From: an uncultured Haloferula sp.
GTDB taxonomy: Bacteria; Verrucomicrobiota; Verrucomicrobiae; Verrucomicrobiales; Akkermansiaceae
Reading direction: 5' to 3'
Length of the DNA stretch: 17,820 nt
Assembly (NCBI GenBank): GCA_946885645.1
Contig: CAMPGU010000053.1
Location: 1 to 17,820 of the forward strand
The translations under genes and the position numbers were made by a program. The notes beneath the pieces are model-generated. The model had not been told where the DNA came from, ran no database searches, and worked only from the letters and a program-made list of their open reading frames with translations. Below are positions 1-6,197 of this stretch, one piece after another; the first letter of the stretch is position 1; each line of letters opens with the position of its first letter.

Positions 1-172
1 GGCGGCTGCGAAGGCGGGCTTCGGTGCCGGTTTAGAGAAAGCGCCGCCAGAAGCCCGAAGGTAGGGACCTTTCGCCGAAAGGTCCGGCGGTGGGCGGCTG
101 CGAAGGCGGGCTTCGGTGCCGGTTTAGAGAAAGCGCCGCCAGAAGCCGGACCTTTCGGAGAAAGGTCCCTAC
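1..172. repeat. 55-bp direct repeat pair with a 25-bp inverted repeat around copy 2
   Basis: The bases at 1-55 recur exactly at 93-147 (offset 92). A 25-bp segment at 61-85 is the reverse complement of 148-172 with one mismatch, so copy 2 of the direct repeat sits inside an inverted repeat. Each 25-mer is itself a hairpin (GGACCTTTC / GAAAGGTCC). No coding gene is supported in this stretch. The left edge of the window may cut a longer array. The structure resembles dispersed bacterial intergenic repeats (REP/MITE-like) rather than phage coding DNA. Its function is unknown. Confidence 0.85.
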
Positions 173-220
173 CTCCAGAGCAAAAACAACAAAACGACTA
201 ATTCAGCACATCCAAAGAAC

Positions 221-457
221 ATGACTTCCGAACAAGCGAAAACCCTGGGCTACCGCTCCGTGACGACGCCGTACGGGCCGGAGGAGCAGGAGCTCCTGGC
301 GGCCGCGATCCGGCAATTCCAAGGAGCTTCCATCGCGATCGTGGAGACGGACCGGGGCACGGAGATCTGGCGCCTGGAGTCCGAGCTCCGCCGCCTGGAC
401 GACGAAACCCTCTCCGCCAGCGAAGCGCGCCGCCCGGAGCACTACGGCAGCCGATGA
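221..457 (+). CDS. Small hypothetical phage protein, 78 aa
   Basis: The ATG at 221 follows an A-rich leader (about 183-219) with no Shine-Dalgarno sequence. The protein is acidic, with no signal peptide or membrane segment. It has a short hydrophobic strand (ASIAIVETD, about residues 36-44) and then a likely amphipathic helix (WRLESELRRLDDETLS, about 50-65). I do not recognise the family. Its TGA overlaps the ATG of the next small gene in an ATGA junction, so the two are probably translated together. The codon-like composition, the coupling and the position just upstream of the replication gene support a real early phage gene rather than a chance frame. Its role is unknown. Confidence 0.6.
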   Translation: MTSEQAKTLGYRSVTTPYGPEEQELLAAAIRQFQGASIAIVETDRGTEIWRLESELRRLDDETLSASEARRPEHYGSR

Positions 458-594
458 GATGCTCCCGCTGCGGCGGCCGCGACCCCGGGTGCTACGTTTG
501 CCAGGAAGAGGAGACACCCGATCGCACGGACCACGACCACGAATCGGCCCGCGATGCGGAGCTGATGGAGGACGTGGCCCTGCGGGAGTCGTAG
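454..594 (+). CDS. 46-aa zinc-knuckle microprotein
   Basis: An ATG at 454 overlaps the stop of the preceding gene (ATGA, 454-457) and reads 46 codons to a TAG at 592-594. The N-terminus is MRCSRCGGRDPGCYVC, giving two CxxC pairs (C3/C6 and C13/C16) spaced to bind one zinc ion. The remainder is an acidic, histidine-containing tail (DRTDHDHESARD) with no membrane segment. Small four-cysteine proteins like this are common next to phage replication genes. The exact role cannot be assigned; single-strand DNA or RNA binding, or partnering with the primase downstream, is a guess. The coupling and the paired cysteines are the reasons to call it. Confidence 0.6.
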   Translation: MRCSRCGGRDPGCYVCQEEETPDRTDHDHESARDAELMEDVALRES

Positions 595-620
595 CGCGGG
601 ATTCCATCCCGCGTGGGGTA

Positions 621-779
621 GGGGTGGAAGAGAAGGCGAGTGCCGCATTTCCCCTCCGATCCGCACGCCCGCTACACGACGTGGAACGTCGTGCTACTTC
701 GGGGGGTGGAAGAGAAGGCGAGTGCCGCATTTCCCCTCCGATCCGCACGTCCCCCACACGACGTGGAACGTCGTGCTAC
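621..779. repeat. 77-bp near-identical direct repeat pair
   Basis: Copy 1 at 621-697 and copy 2 at 703-779 (offset 82) differ at only a few bases. Each ends in a palindrome, CACGACGTGGAACGTCGTG (675-693 and 757-775), with 8-bp arms and a 3-nt loop. Together with the bases at 595-620 this fills the gap between the zinc-knuckle gene and the primase. It argues that the primase reading frame, although open further upstream, does not start before 801. Confidence 0.85.
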
Positions 780-800
780 CAAACATCATCCCTCTCCCTC

Positions 801-2903
801 GTGATCCCTGCTTCCACCGTCGCCCGCGTGCTCGAGGCCACGGATCTCGTGCAACTGGTGGGTGCCCATGTGGCCCTGCGGAAGAGCGGTGCGTCCTACG
901 TGGGCCGCTGCCCTTTCCACGAGGAGCGGTCGCCGTCCTTCCACGTGCATCCGGAGCGGCGCTTTTACCACTGCTTCGGCTGCGGTGCGGGCGGGGATGC
1001 CATCCGTTTCCTGCAGGAGCACCGCGGGCTGGCCTTTGCAGATGCCGTGCGGCACCTGGCCGCGCCGCTGGGGATTGCCGTGGAGGGGGAAGCCCCGGCC
1101 CGCAGGGTGCCGCGGGCGAGCCGCAAGGAGGCTCCGGAAAAGATTGCCAAAACGTCATCGGGCGGTACCGCCTTCGATTGGGCGGCGTGCGTGGCAGCCT
1201 TTACCCCGCGGCATGCGGCGGAGCTGGCGGCGTGGCGTGGCTACTCGGCGGATTTCACGGCGTGGCTGCACAGGGAGGGGCTGGTCGGCCTGCACCGCGG
1301 GCGGATCGCGCTGCCGGTGCACGATGCCGCGGGAAAGGTGGCGCGCTGCCACTACCGCCTGGAGGACGGGCGGTGGATGTATTTCCCGCCGCAGGGAGAA
1401 TCCGCGCCGCTGGTGATCGGGAATCCGGCGGAGGCGGGGCACACGCTGGCCTTCGAATCGCAGTGGGATGCCTTCGCGGTGCTGGACCGGCTGGGGCACC
1501 ACGAGGACCCCTCCGCGTATGCGGCGGTCATCACCCGCGGTGCGACTTCGAATACGGACTTCTCCGCGCACGCCTTTCCCGCGCTGCTGGCGATCCCGCA
1601 GAACGATCCGCCGGAAAAAATCAACAGAAGGACAGGTCGCACGCCGGCGGAGGAATGGCTGGAGAAGCTCCGCGGCACGCGCGCGGCCGGCACGCGCTTC
1701 CTGACGGCGCAGGTGCCGGAGGGCCACAAGGACGCGAACGACTGGATCCGCGGGGCCGCGCCGGAGCCCGCCGAGGTCCGCCGGGTGCTGGTGGAGTCGG
1801 CGCGGAATCCGGCGCTGGCGGGAGTGTGGAACGTGGGCGACCTGCTGCGGCACGATACGCGGGACGACCCGCTGGCGCTGATCGGCCCGAAGCGGCGCTT
1901 CCTGAGCAAGGGCGGCTCGATGATCGTCACGGGGCCCTCCGGGATCGGGAAGTCCACGCTGATCGCCTCCATGGCGGTGCACTGGGCGGCGGGAGTGCCG
2001 TGGCACGGGATCGAAGTACGACGTCCGCTGAAGATCCTGGTGGTGCAGGCGGAGAACGACAAGGGGGACCTGGCGGAGATGTTCCTGGGCGCGGAGAAAT
2101 CCGCACGGGTGGCGCTGGGCCCGGAGAACCTGACGGTGATGGCCCGGAATCTCGGCTTCGTCCGGGAGGTGGAGCGCACCGGGGAGGACTTCTGCAAGTG
2201 GCTGGAGGAGATGCTGCGGGAGAGCGCGGCGGATGTCGTTTTCATCGATCCGCTGCTGTCCTACGTGGGCGGGGATATCTCGAGCCAGGAGGTGGCCTCG
2301 CGGTTCTTCCGCAGCTGGATGCAGCCGGTGCTGAACCGCACGGGCGCGATCGCGGTCTTCGTCCACCACACCGGGAAGACCTCCTCCGATGCGAAGGCGC
2401 GGGCGCACTGGAACAGCACGGATTACTCCTACATCGGGATCGGCAGCTCGGAGATCACGAACTGGCCGCGGGCGATGGCGGCGATCATGCCGGTGCCGGG
2501 GCACGAGGGGAAATACAAGTTCATGCTGACGAAACGCGGGGACCGCGCGGGGATGCTGGACATGCGGCGGGACGTGGTGAAGACGATCTTCCTGCAGCAC
2601 GGCCGGCAGTGCGACGGGCTGGCCTGGGACGAGATCGAGGACCCGGAGGCGGAGGAGAAGAAGCCCGCGGCGGGGGCCGCAGCAACAGCGGCAGCGGGCC
2701 GGACGGTCTTCGACGTGCACGGTTACCTGAAATTCCTGCCGGAGCTTTTCCCCTTCGCCGATGCGGTGCGGACGCTGATGCAGGCCGGGGATCTCTCGAT
2801 GAGCCAGGCGAAAAGCACGCTCTCGATGCTGATCAAGGACCGCTCGATCGTGAAGCAGGCGGACGGGAGGTACGGGAAGCGCAGGGAAGGGGAGCTGTTG
2901 TAG
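801..2903 (+). CDS. Phage DNA primase-helicase (CHC2 zinc finger, Toprim-like, RecA-type ATPase)
   Basis: A 700-aa fused replication protein expected to make RNA primers and unwind DNA at the phage fork. Residues about 34-71 form a CHC2 primase zinc finger with ligands C37, H40, C58 and C61 (CPFH...CFGC). Residues about 165-330 look like a divergent Toprim domain, with an acidic motif in LAFESQWDAF and a later PEGHKDANDW. Residues about 355-600 are a RepA/AAA_25-type RecA ATPase: Walker A GPSGIGKST (K384), Walker B VVFIDP (D483), and a VFVHHTGKT motif downstream. The C-terminal 90 residues may form a winged helix. I chose the GTG at 801 because the zinc finger follows directly and the upstream frame is repeat DNA. 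No Shine-Dalgarno is seen. It resembles satellite, plasmid and phage primase-helicases rather than host DnaG or DnaB. Confidence 0.88.
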   Translation: MIPASTVARVLEATDLVQLVGAHVALRKSGASYVGRCPFHEERSPSFHVHPERRFYHCFGCGAGGDAIRFLQEHRGLAFADAVRHLAAPLGIAVEGEAPARRVPRASRKEAPEKIAKTSSGGTAFDWAACVAAFTPRHAAELAAWRGYSADFTAWLHREGLVGLHRGRIALPVHDAAGKVARCHYRLEDGRWMYFPPQGESAPLVIGNPAEAGHTLAFESQWDAFAVLDRLGHHEDPSAYAAVITRGATSNTDFSAHAFPALLAIPQNDPPEKINRRTGRTPAEEWLEKLRGTRAAGTRFLTAQVPEGHKDANDWIRGAAPEPAEVRRVLVESARNPALAGVWNVGDLLRHDTRDDPLALIGPKRRFLSKGGSMIVTGPSGIGKSTLIASMAVHWAAGVPWHGIEVRRPLKILVVQAENDKGDLAEMFLGAEKSARVALGPENLTVMARNLGFVREVERTGEDFCKWLEEMLRESAADVVFIDPLLSYVGGDISSQEVASRFFRSWMQPVLNRTGAIAVFVHHTGKTSSDAKARAHWNSTDYSYIGIGSSEITNWPRAMAAIMPVPGHEGKYKFMLTKRGDRAGMLDMRRDVVKTIFLQHGRQCDGLAWDEIEDPEAEEKKPAAGAAATAAAGRTVFDVHGYLKFLPELFPFADAVRTLMQAGDLSMSQAKSTLSMLIKDRSIVKQADGRYGKRREGELL

Positions 2904-2907
2904 GGGC

Positions 2908-3010
2908 GAGCGTCTTCTCAAGGAGCACCGGCGTCCCGCCGGTTGCCATCGGTCGGGGCTCCTCGCCGGATGTCGTGCCTGGACACCGGCGGGACGCCGG
3001 CGCTCCTTGA
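2908..3010. repeat. 103-bp long-hairpin repeat, copy A
   Basis: It starts five bases after the primase stop. The left arm (CTCAAGGAGCACCGGCGTCC region) is complementary to the right arm (CACCGGCGGGACGCCGGCGC region), so the RNA or single strand would fold into a large hairpin. It may serve as a terminator for the primase transcript, but there is no T-tract. An almost identical copy lies 228 bp downstream. Confidence 0.85.
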
Positions 3011-3079
3011 GCCGGTGCGGTGCGCTCCTTGAGGGGATGCGGTGCGCTCCTTGAGGCGGTGCGGTGCGCTGATGCAGGG

Positions 3080-3343
3080 GAAGTAGTCCGCCCGGTCCCC
3101 GGGCGGAGAGTGGGCGCTGGGAGCGTTCTCGCGAGGAGCGTCTTCTCAAGGAGCACCGGCGTCCCGCCGGTTGCCATCGTCGGGGGCTCCTCGCCGGATG
3201 TCGTCCCCGGACACCGGCGGGACGCCGGCGCTCCTTGAGGGGATGCGGTGCGCTCCTTGATCGCGCGCTGCAAGCTCCGATCCGGGGAGGCCAGCGGGCC
3301 GCCGGGAACCGCCCGCCCGCCCGGGGACCGGGCGGACTACTTC
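3080..3343. repeat. 27-bp perfect inverted repeat enclosing hairpin copy B
   Basis: The 27 bases at 3080-3106 (GAAGTAGTCCGCCCGG...) are exactly the reverse complement of 3317-3343. They bound a 264-bp segment that contains hairpin copy B and no gene. This has the geometry of a small non-autonomous mobile element, but no target-site duplication is obvious. A non-mobile origin by recombination between repeats is also possible. The whole gap 2904-3383 holds only repeat DNA. Confidence 0.75.
3136..3238. repeat. 103-bp long-hairpin repeat, copy B
   Basis: This is the same length as copy A with only a handful of substitutions, and has the same hairpin layout. The short unit GATGCGGTGCGCTCCTTGA occurs beside both copies (around 3035 and 3242), with a degenerate version near 3013 and 3058. 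This suggests that the hairpin and its right flank were duplicated together. Confidence 0.85.
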
Positions 3344-3383
3344 AAACTTGCCACAACGTCAAATTTCCGCTCTACCTGCCGCC

Positions 3384-3842
3384 GTGGCCAAAGCAACACC
3401 CGCTACCCTGGAAGAAGCCTTCAAGAACCTCCGCGTTTCCCGCGGGCGGACGCAGAAGGACATCGCGCTGACCTGCGACTACTCGCTGACGGTGCCGTGG
3501 AAGGTCGAGCACGGCCGCCCGGTGCGTTGGGAAACGCTGCACACCATGCTCGTCATCGGCCTGAAGGTGCAGCCCGGCTCGGCGGACTACCAGGCGATCC
3601 ACAAGCTCTGGCTGCAGCAGCGCCAGACCCACGCCGATACCGCCCCGCCGAAGAAGGGGAAGAAGAAATTCTCCAGTGTGGCGCAAAAAGCCCTCAGCGA
3701 ATTCCGCAACCTCATCCGCAAGCGCAGCGACGAGGAGGTGAAGAAGATCCTCGCCGCCGCGACAAGGCAATCGGTGAAGCTGGTGGACGCCGCCCCGCCG
3801 GTGCCGGTGAAAAAGGCGGGGAAGAAGGCGGGGAAGAGGTGA
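3384..3842 (+). CDS. XRE-like helix-turn-helix protein with lysine-rich tail
   Basis: A probable phage transcription regulator of 152 aa from a GTG at 3384. A TTG at 3348 would add 12 residues; neither start has a Shine-Dalgarno. Residues about 12-62 look like a Cro/CI-type HTH (XRE): RGRTQKDIALTCDYS followed by VPWKVEHGR is in the position of the second and recognition helices, then WETLHTMLVIGL. Residues about 88-152 are basic and rich in Lys, Pro and Ala (PKKGKKK, KKAGKKAGKR), like a non-specific DNA-binding tail. It has no peptidase or dimerisation domain of a full CI repressor. A short palindrome ten bases downstream (3852-3868) could be its operator. It sits between the replication gene and the TIR cassette. 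Fold confidence is moderate; the target is unknown. Confidence 0.7.
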   Translation: MAKATPATLEEAFKNLRVSRGRTQKDIALTCDYSLTVPWKVEHGRPVRWETLHTMLVIGLKVQPGSADYQAIHKLWLQQRQTHADTAPPKKGKKKFSSVAQKALSEFRNLIRKRSDEEVKKILAAATRQSVKLVDAAPPVPVKKAGKKAGKR

Positions 3843-3851
3843 GGGCTTGAA

Positions 3852-3868
3852 ATATTGGCTGACAATAT
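3852..3868. promoter_or_regulatory. Perfect 6-bp-arm palindrome upstream of the TIR gene
   Basis: ATATTG-GCTGA-CAATAT lies in the 137-bp A+T-rich gap between the HTH gene and the TIR gene. A TTGAAA hexamer (3847-3852) overlaps its left edge, but no convincing -10 box is at the right distance. It could be an operator for the adjacent HTH protein. The rest of the gap (3869-3979) shows an A/T run (TAAAAAATTTAAAT, about 3886-3899) and no gene. Confidence 0.35.
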
Positions 3869-3979
3869 CTGATCTCACCAGTCGGTAAAAAATTTAAATG
3901 TGCAGCTTTAGAGTTGTTGCTGAATCCCGATCCATGATAGCAAATCTCTACAGAAATTGTCTCCGAACTCCTCCCAAAC

Positions 3980-4360
3980 ATGAAACGCGCCTTCATCAGC
4001 TTCGACTATGATCATGATCAGGAACTGAAGCACTTCCTCGTCGGTCAATCTCGCCATCCCGACACGGACTTTGAGATTGCGGATCACTCTATCAAAGAGG
4101 CGTCTTCCGATTGGAAATCAAATGCTCGCCAGCGAATTCGACGTTGCGATGTGGTTGTCGTTATCTGCGGGGAGTACACCCACACAGCCCAAGGTGTGGC
4201 CATTGAACTCTCAATTGCCCAAGAAGAAAGCAAACGATACTTTTTGCTATATGGAAGGGGTGAAAAAGTCTGCTTTAAGCCCACGACAGCGCTACCCAGC
4301 GACGTCATGTATAAATGGACATGGGATAACCTGAAGATTCTGATCAATGGAGGACGCTGA
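3980..4360 (+). CDS. TIR-like domain protein (MTH538/DUF1863, ThsB-like)
   Basis: A single-domain 126-aa protein. The N-terminal strand AFISFDYDHDQ (residues 4-14), then SSDWKSNARQRIRRCD (42-57), VVVVICGEYTHTAQG (58-72), VAIELSIAQEE (73-83) and YFLLYGRG (87-94) follow the order expected for the MTH538 TIR-like family, to which Thoeris ThsB sensors belong. E76 in the AIELSIA helix is where TIR NADases carry the catalytic glutamate. Known relatives cleave NAD+ to make cyclic or other ADP-ribose signals on phage infection; activity here is inferred. Length is normal for the family and there is no truncation. The last 14 nt overlap the following membrane-protein gene, implying coupled expression. 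Base composition is lower in G+C than neighbours (24 of 60 G/C at 4201-4260 against 38 of 60 at 2041-2100), which suggests acquired cargo. Confidence 0.82.
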   Translation: MKRAFISFDYDHDQELKHFLVGQSRHPDTDFEIADHSIKEASSDWKSNARQRIRRCDVVVVICGEYTHTAQGVAIELSIAQEESKRYFLLYGRGEKVCFKPTTALPSDVMYKWTWDNLKILINGGR

Positions 4361-4958
4361 TTCCAACTCTGATCTGGAGCCGGTGGTAAATCCTTGCTTC
4401 CGTCCGCCTCTTAAGGAGGGTGCTTTCGACGTTTATCGCCTCTACGTGGAAATGAACGATGCGCTTGCGGGGCGTCGCCAGAATGCTAACACATTTTTCT
4501 TTACTTTGTCAGCCGGACTGTGCACGGCAATAGCGTTCCTCTACTCGAAAGATACCGACGAATCGCTTCGGCCTCACGCGTGGCTGATTGCTTTGGCTGG
4601 AATTCCTATCGGTATATTCTGGCAAAGTCTTATCGGATCCTACAAGAATCTTGGCACTGCCAAATTTGATGTTATCCATCAGATGGAGAAGCATCTAATG
4701 TTTATGCCGTATGCGGCAGAGTGGAAAATTCTGGGTGAAGGTAAAACTAGAAAACTTTATATTCCGCTCACGCATTCGGAAATATGGGTTCCTCGCAGCT
4801 TTGGAATAGCTTTCATAGCTTTAACCGTGTGGCTTTCACCGTGGGTTCAGAACCTCGGATCAAGGCCATCTGATCCACTCTTGAGGGACGAAGCGGAAGA
4901 GAAAGAAAGCAGCGAAAGCCCAAAGCCTCAAGATGCTTCTCCTCCGGCCGGTTCGTAG
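4347..4958 (+). CDS. RipA-family-like multi-pass membrane protein, putative TIR partner
   Basis: A 203-aa inner-membrane protein. Predicted helices lie at about residues 47-67, 77-98 and 148-168. The family signature is seen as YRLYVEMNDALAGRRQNANT (30-49) before helix 1, FWQSLIGSYKNLGTAKF (91-107) and VIHQMEKHL (109-117), then PYAAEW (121-126) and PLTHSEIWVPR (140-150). These match my recollection of the RipA family of octameric membrane proteins, named after a Francisella protein needed for intracellular growth. The C-terminal 35 residues are acidic and disordered (EEKESSESPKPQD). It starts inside the TIR gene (14-nt overlap). By analogy with TIR systems that use a membrane effector, it may be the effector that responds to the TIR signal; this is inference. 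A SLATT-type 2TM effector is the alternative assignment. Its 3' end overlaps the convergent gene by 31 bp. Confidence 0.72.
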   Translation: MEDADSNSDLEPVVNPCFRPPLKEGAFDVYRLYVEMNDALAGRRQNANTFFFTLSAGLCTAIAFLYSKDTDESLRPHAWLIALAGIPIGIFWQSLIGSYKNLGTAKFDVIHQMEKHLMFMPYAAEWKILGEGKTRKLYIPLTHSEIWVPRSFGIAFIALTVWLSPWVQNLGSRPSDPLLRDEAEEKESSESPKPQDASPPAGS

Positions 4959-5251
4959 GTCGCCATGAAAATGTCAGGTTTACAGGGATAGAATTCACCG
5001 CTGACTCCTCTGATGATCCAGTCCTGCGGGCTTGCTATCATATTTCCTTCCAACGTGGGCAAGCGAAGCATTCTCAGGTCGGTTGGAGTAATGGAATCAG
5101 CAGGGTCGTGGCCGCTAGCTTCTCCCCTATAGCCGCTCTCGATCATCCATCTTAAGATCTGGGATAGAGATTCTTGGCTCCCATCGAATTGACGGGCCTC
5201 GACCGTGATCGGTCTTTTCCGGAAGAGCATTCTTGTGGCGTCTGAGATCAT
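4928..5251 (-). CDS. Small conserved phage protein, 107 aa
   Basis: It has a soluble, beta-rich appearance. The motif series ITVEARQFDGS (about residues 15-25), LEGNMIASPQDWIIRGVSGE (about 67-86) and FYPCKPDIFMATY (about 87-99) is typical of a widespread small phage protein resembling the PGDYG type, whose function is unknown. The ATG at 5251 is in an ATGA junction with the stop of the upstream gene; an internal ATG seven codons later would also leave the conserved part intact. It is the last gene of the minus-strand lysis group and runs into the RipA-like gene, overlapping it by 31 bp tail to tail. Its G+C is below that of the structural genes. Confidence 0.72.
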   Translation of the reverse strand: MISDATRMLFRKRPITVEARQFDGSQESLSQILRWMIESGYRGEASGHDPADSITPTDLRMLRLPTLEGNMIASPQDWIIRGVSGEFYPCKPDIFMATYEPAGGEAS

Positions 5252-5574
5252 TTCGTTTCAAGCCGATCCAGCCTCCTTCTCACCTCCTGGATCTCGGCGC
5301 CGTGCCGGTCCACCTCGCGCCGGGTGCTTTGCGTTTCGGCGGCGATGTCGGTGAGGCGCTTGAGGGCCTCGGTCTGGACGGCTTGGACCTTGGCGACGGC
5401 ATCGACGTCGCGGCGGACTTCCTTCACGGAGTGGCCGACTTCCTGCACGCGCTCCGGCACGACGGCCAGGGGCAGGATGACCTTGCCGATGGTGATGGTG
5501 CTGACGATGCCGCCCAGGATGAGGAGGGCGGTATTGAGGTTGATGCCTTTTTCGCGGAGCTTCGGAGGAGCCAT
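5248..5574 (-). CDS. Membrane-anchored coiled-coil protein of the lysis cassette
   Basis: A 108-aa protein. A hydrophobic segment at about residues 14-38 (LNTALLILGGIVSTITIGKV region) is followed by a predicted coiled coil from about 40 to 106 (PERVQEVGHSVKEVRRDVDA, then TQSTRREVDRHGAEIQEVRR). The TM plus coiled-coil layout fits phage proteins near lysis genes such as holin-like accessory proteins, i-spanin-like subunits or tail-associated membrane proteins. I do not recognise a precise family. ATG 5574 follows the endolysin stop by five bases and its own stop overlaps the next ATG, so it belongs to the operon. The same frame is open further upstream but that part is the endolysin gene's shadow. 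Confidence 0.68.
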   Translation of the reverse strand: MAPPKLREKGINLNTALLILGGIVSTITIGKVILPLAVVPERVQEVGHSVKEVRRDVDAVAKVQAVQTEALKRLTDIAAETQSTRREVDRHGAEIQEVRRRLDRLETK

Positions 5575-5579
5575 GGGGT

Positions 5580-6197
5580 CTAGCGGGGAAGGGTGAGTTG
5601 TCGTTTCGCCTCCAGCCGTTTCCAGATGGCGGCGATGCCGGTCTGGGCGCTCACGGCGGTGGAGCTCCACTTGCCATCGGCCACGTATTTCCCGCGGGTG
5701 TAGAGCGTGGTGTGGCTCCAGAGGTAGGGCGTGGGGACCTGCGGGTGATGCCTCAGGTAGCCGGTGCCATTGTAGCGCTCGCAGGCGTGGAGGGTGGCAT
5801 CGAGCGCGGACCAGCGCACGGCGTCCATGCGATCGTAGCGCAGGGCATCGATGGCGGAGGCCTCCCAAGTGAAGGGCGGCTTGCCGTGCCGCGGCCGGCC
5901 TTTCGGGATGTAGCGCGTGCGGCCGGTGAGCGGGCTGCCCTCGTGCAGGTGCTTCGCGAAACTGCCGGATGCCTCCATATTGTGCAGCCCGGCGATGACG
6001 TGCCACGGCACGCCGGTCTGCCGCGCCACGGCCTCGTAGCGCGGGCGGTTCGCCAGGATGCGGGCCACGATGGCATCCACCGTGCGGATGCGGTGCGGCG
6101 GCACGCTAGCCTGCCGCCAGCGGCTCTCCTGCAGGGTCTCCGCGCTGCCATGCTGGGGCAGCAGGAGCAGGATCAATGCTGCAAGGTGGCGGCGCAT
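5580..6197 (-). CDS. Secreted phage endolysin (lysozyme-like)
   Basis: A 205-aa protein with an N-terminal signal peptide (MRRHLAALILLLLPQHGSA, likely cut before E20), so it would reach the periplasm by the Sec route. The catalytic part resembles a phage lysozyme-like family: IAGLHNMEASGSF (about 68-80) with E75 as the expected catalytic acid, HLHEGSPLTGRT (83-94), PPFTWEASAIDAL (107-119), YNGTGY (142-147), PYLWSHTT (157-164) and GKYVADGKW (169-177). It would cleave the glycan strands of peptidoglycan. It overlaps the holin-like gene by 25 nt and lies in a spanin-holin-endolysin series, which supports the lysis role. A longer upstream open frame exists but is not hydrophobic-signal-like, so the ATG at 6197 is preferred. 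Confidence 0.85.
   Translation of the reverse strand: MRRHLAALILLLLPQHGSAETLQESRWRQASVPPHRIRTVDAIVARILANRPRYEAVARQTGVPWHVIAGLHNMEASGSFAKHLHEGSPLTGRTRYIPKGRPRHGKPPFTWEASAIDALRYDRMDAVRWSALDATLHACERYNGTGYLRHHPQVPTPYLWSHTTLYTRGKYVADGKWSSTAVSAQTGIAAIWKRLEAKRQLTLPR

Noticed and set aside
1..172. CRISPR array
   Set aside because: Only two repeat copies, 55 bp long with a palindromic 37-bp spacer, and no cas gene.
459..800. Upstream extension of the primase frame to 459
   Set aside because: It would translate through the 77-bp repeats and over the zinc-knuckle gene, giving Arg/Pro-rich sequence without conservation; GTG 801 sits just before the CHC2 finger.
1155..3149. Minus-strand open frame of 664 codons opposite the primase
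   Set aside because: Arg/His/Pro-rich shadow; the plus-strand protein has intact Walker and zinc motifs.
3080..3343. Insertion sequence
   Set aside because: Inverted ends are present but there is no transposase frame in the 264-bp interior and no target-site duplication is visible.
3980..4360. Complete classical Thoeris locus
   Set aside because: No ThsA-type SIR2/SLOG or macro-domain protein is adjacent; only a RipA-like membrane protein follows.
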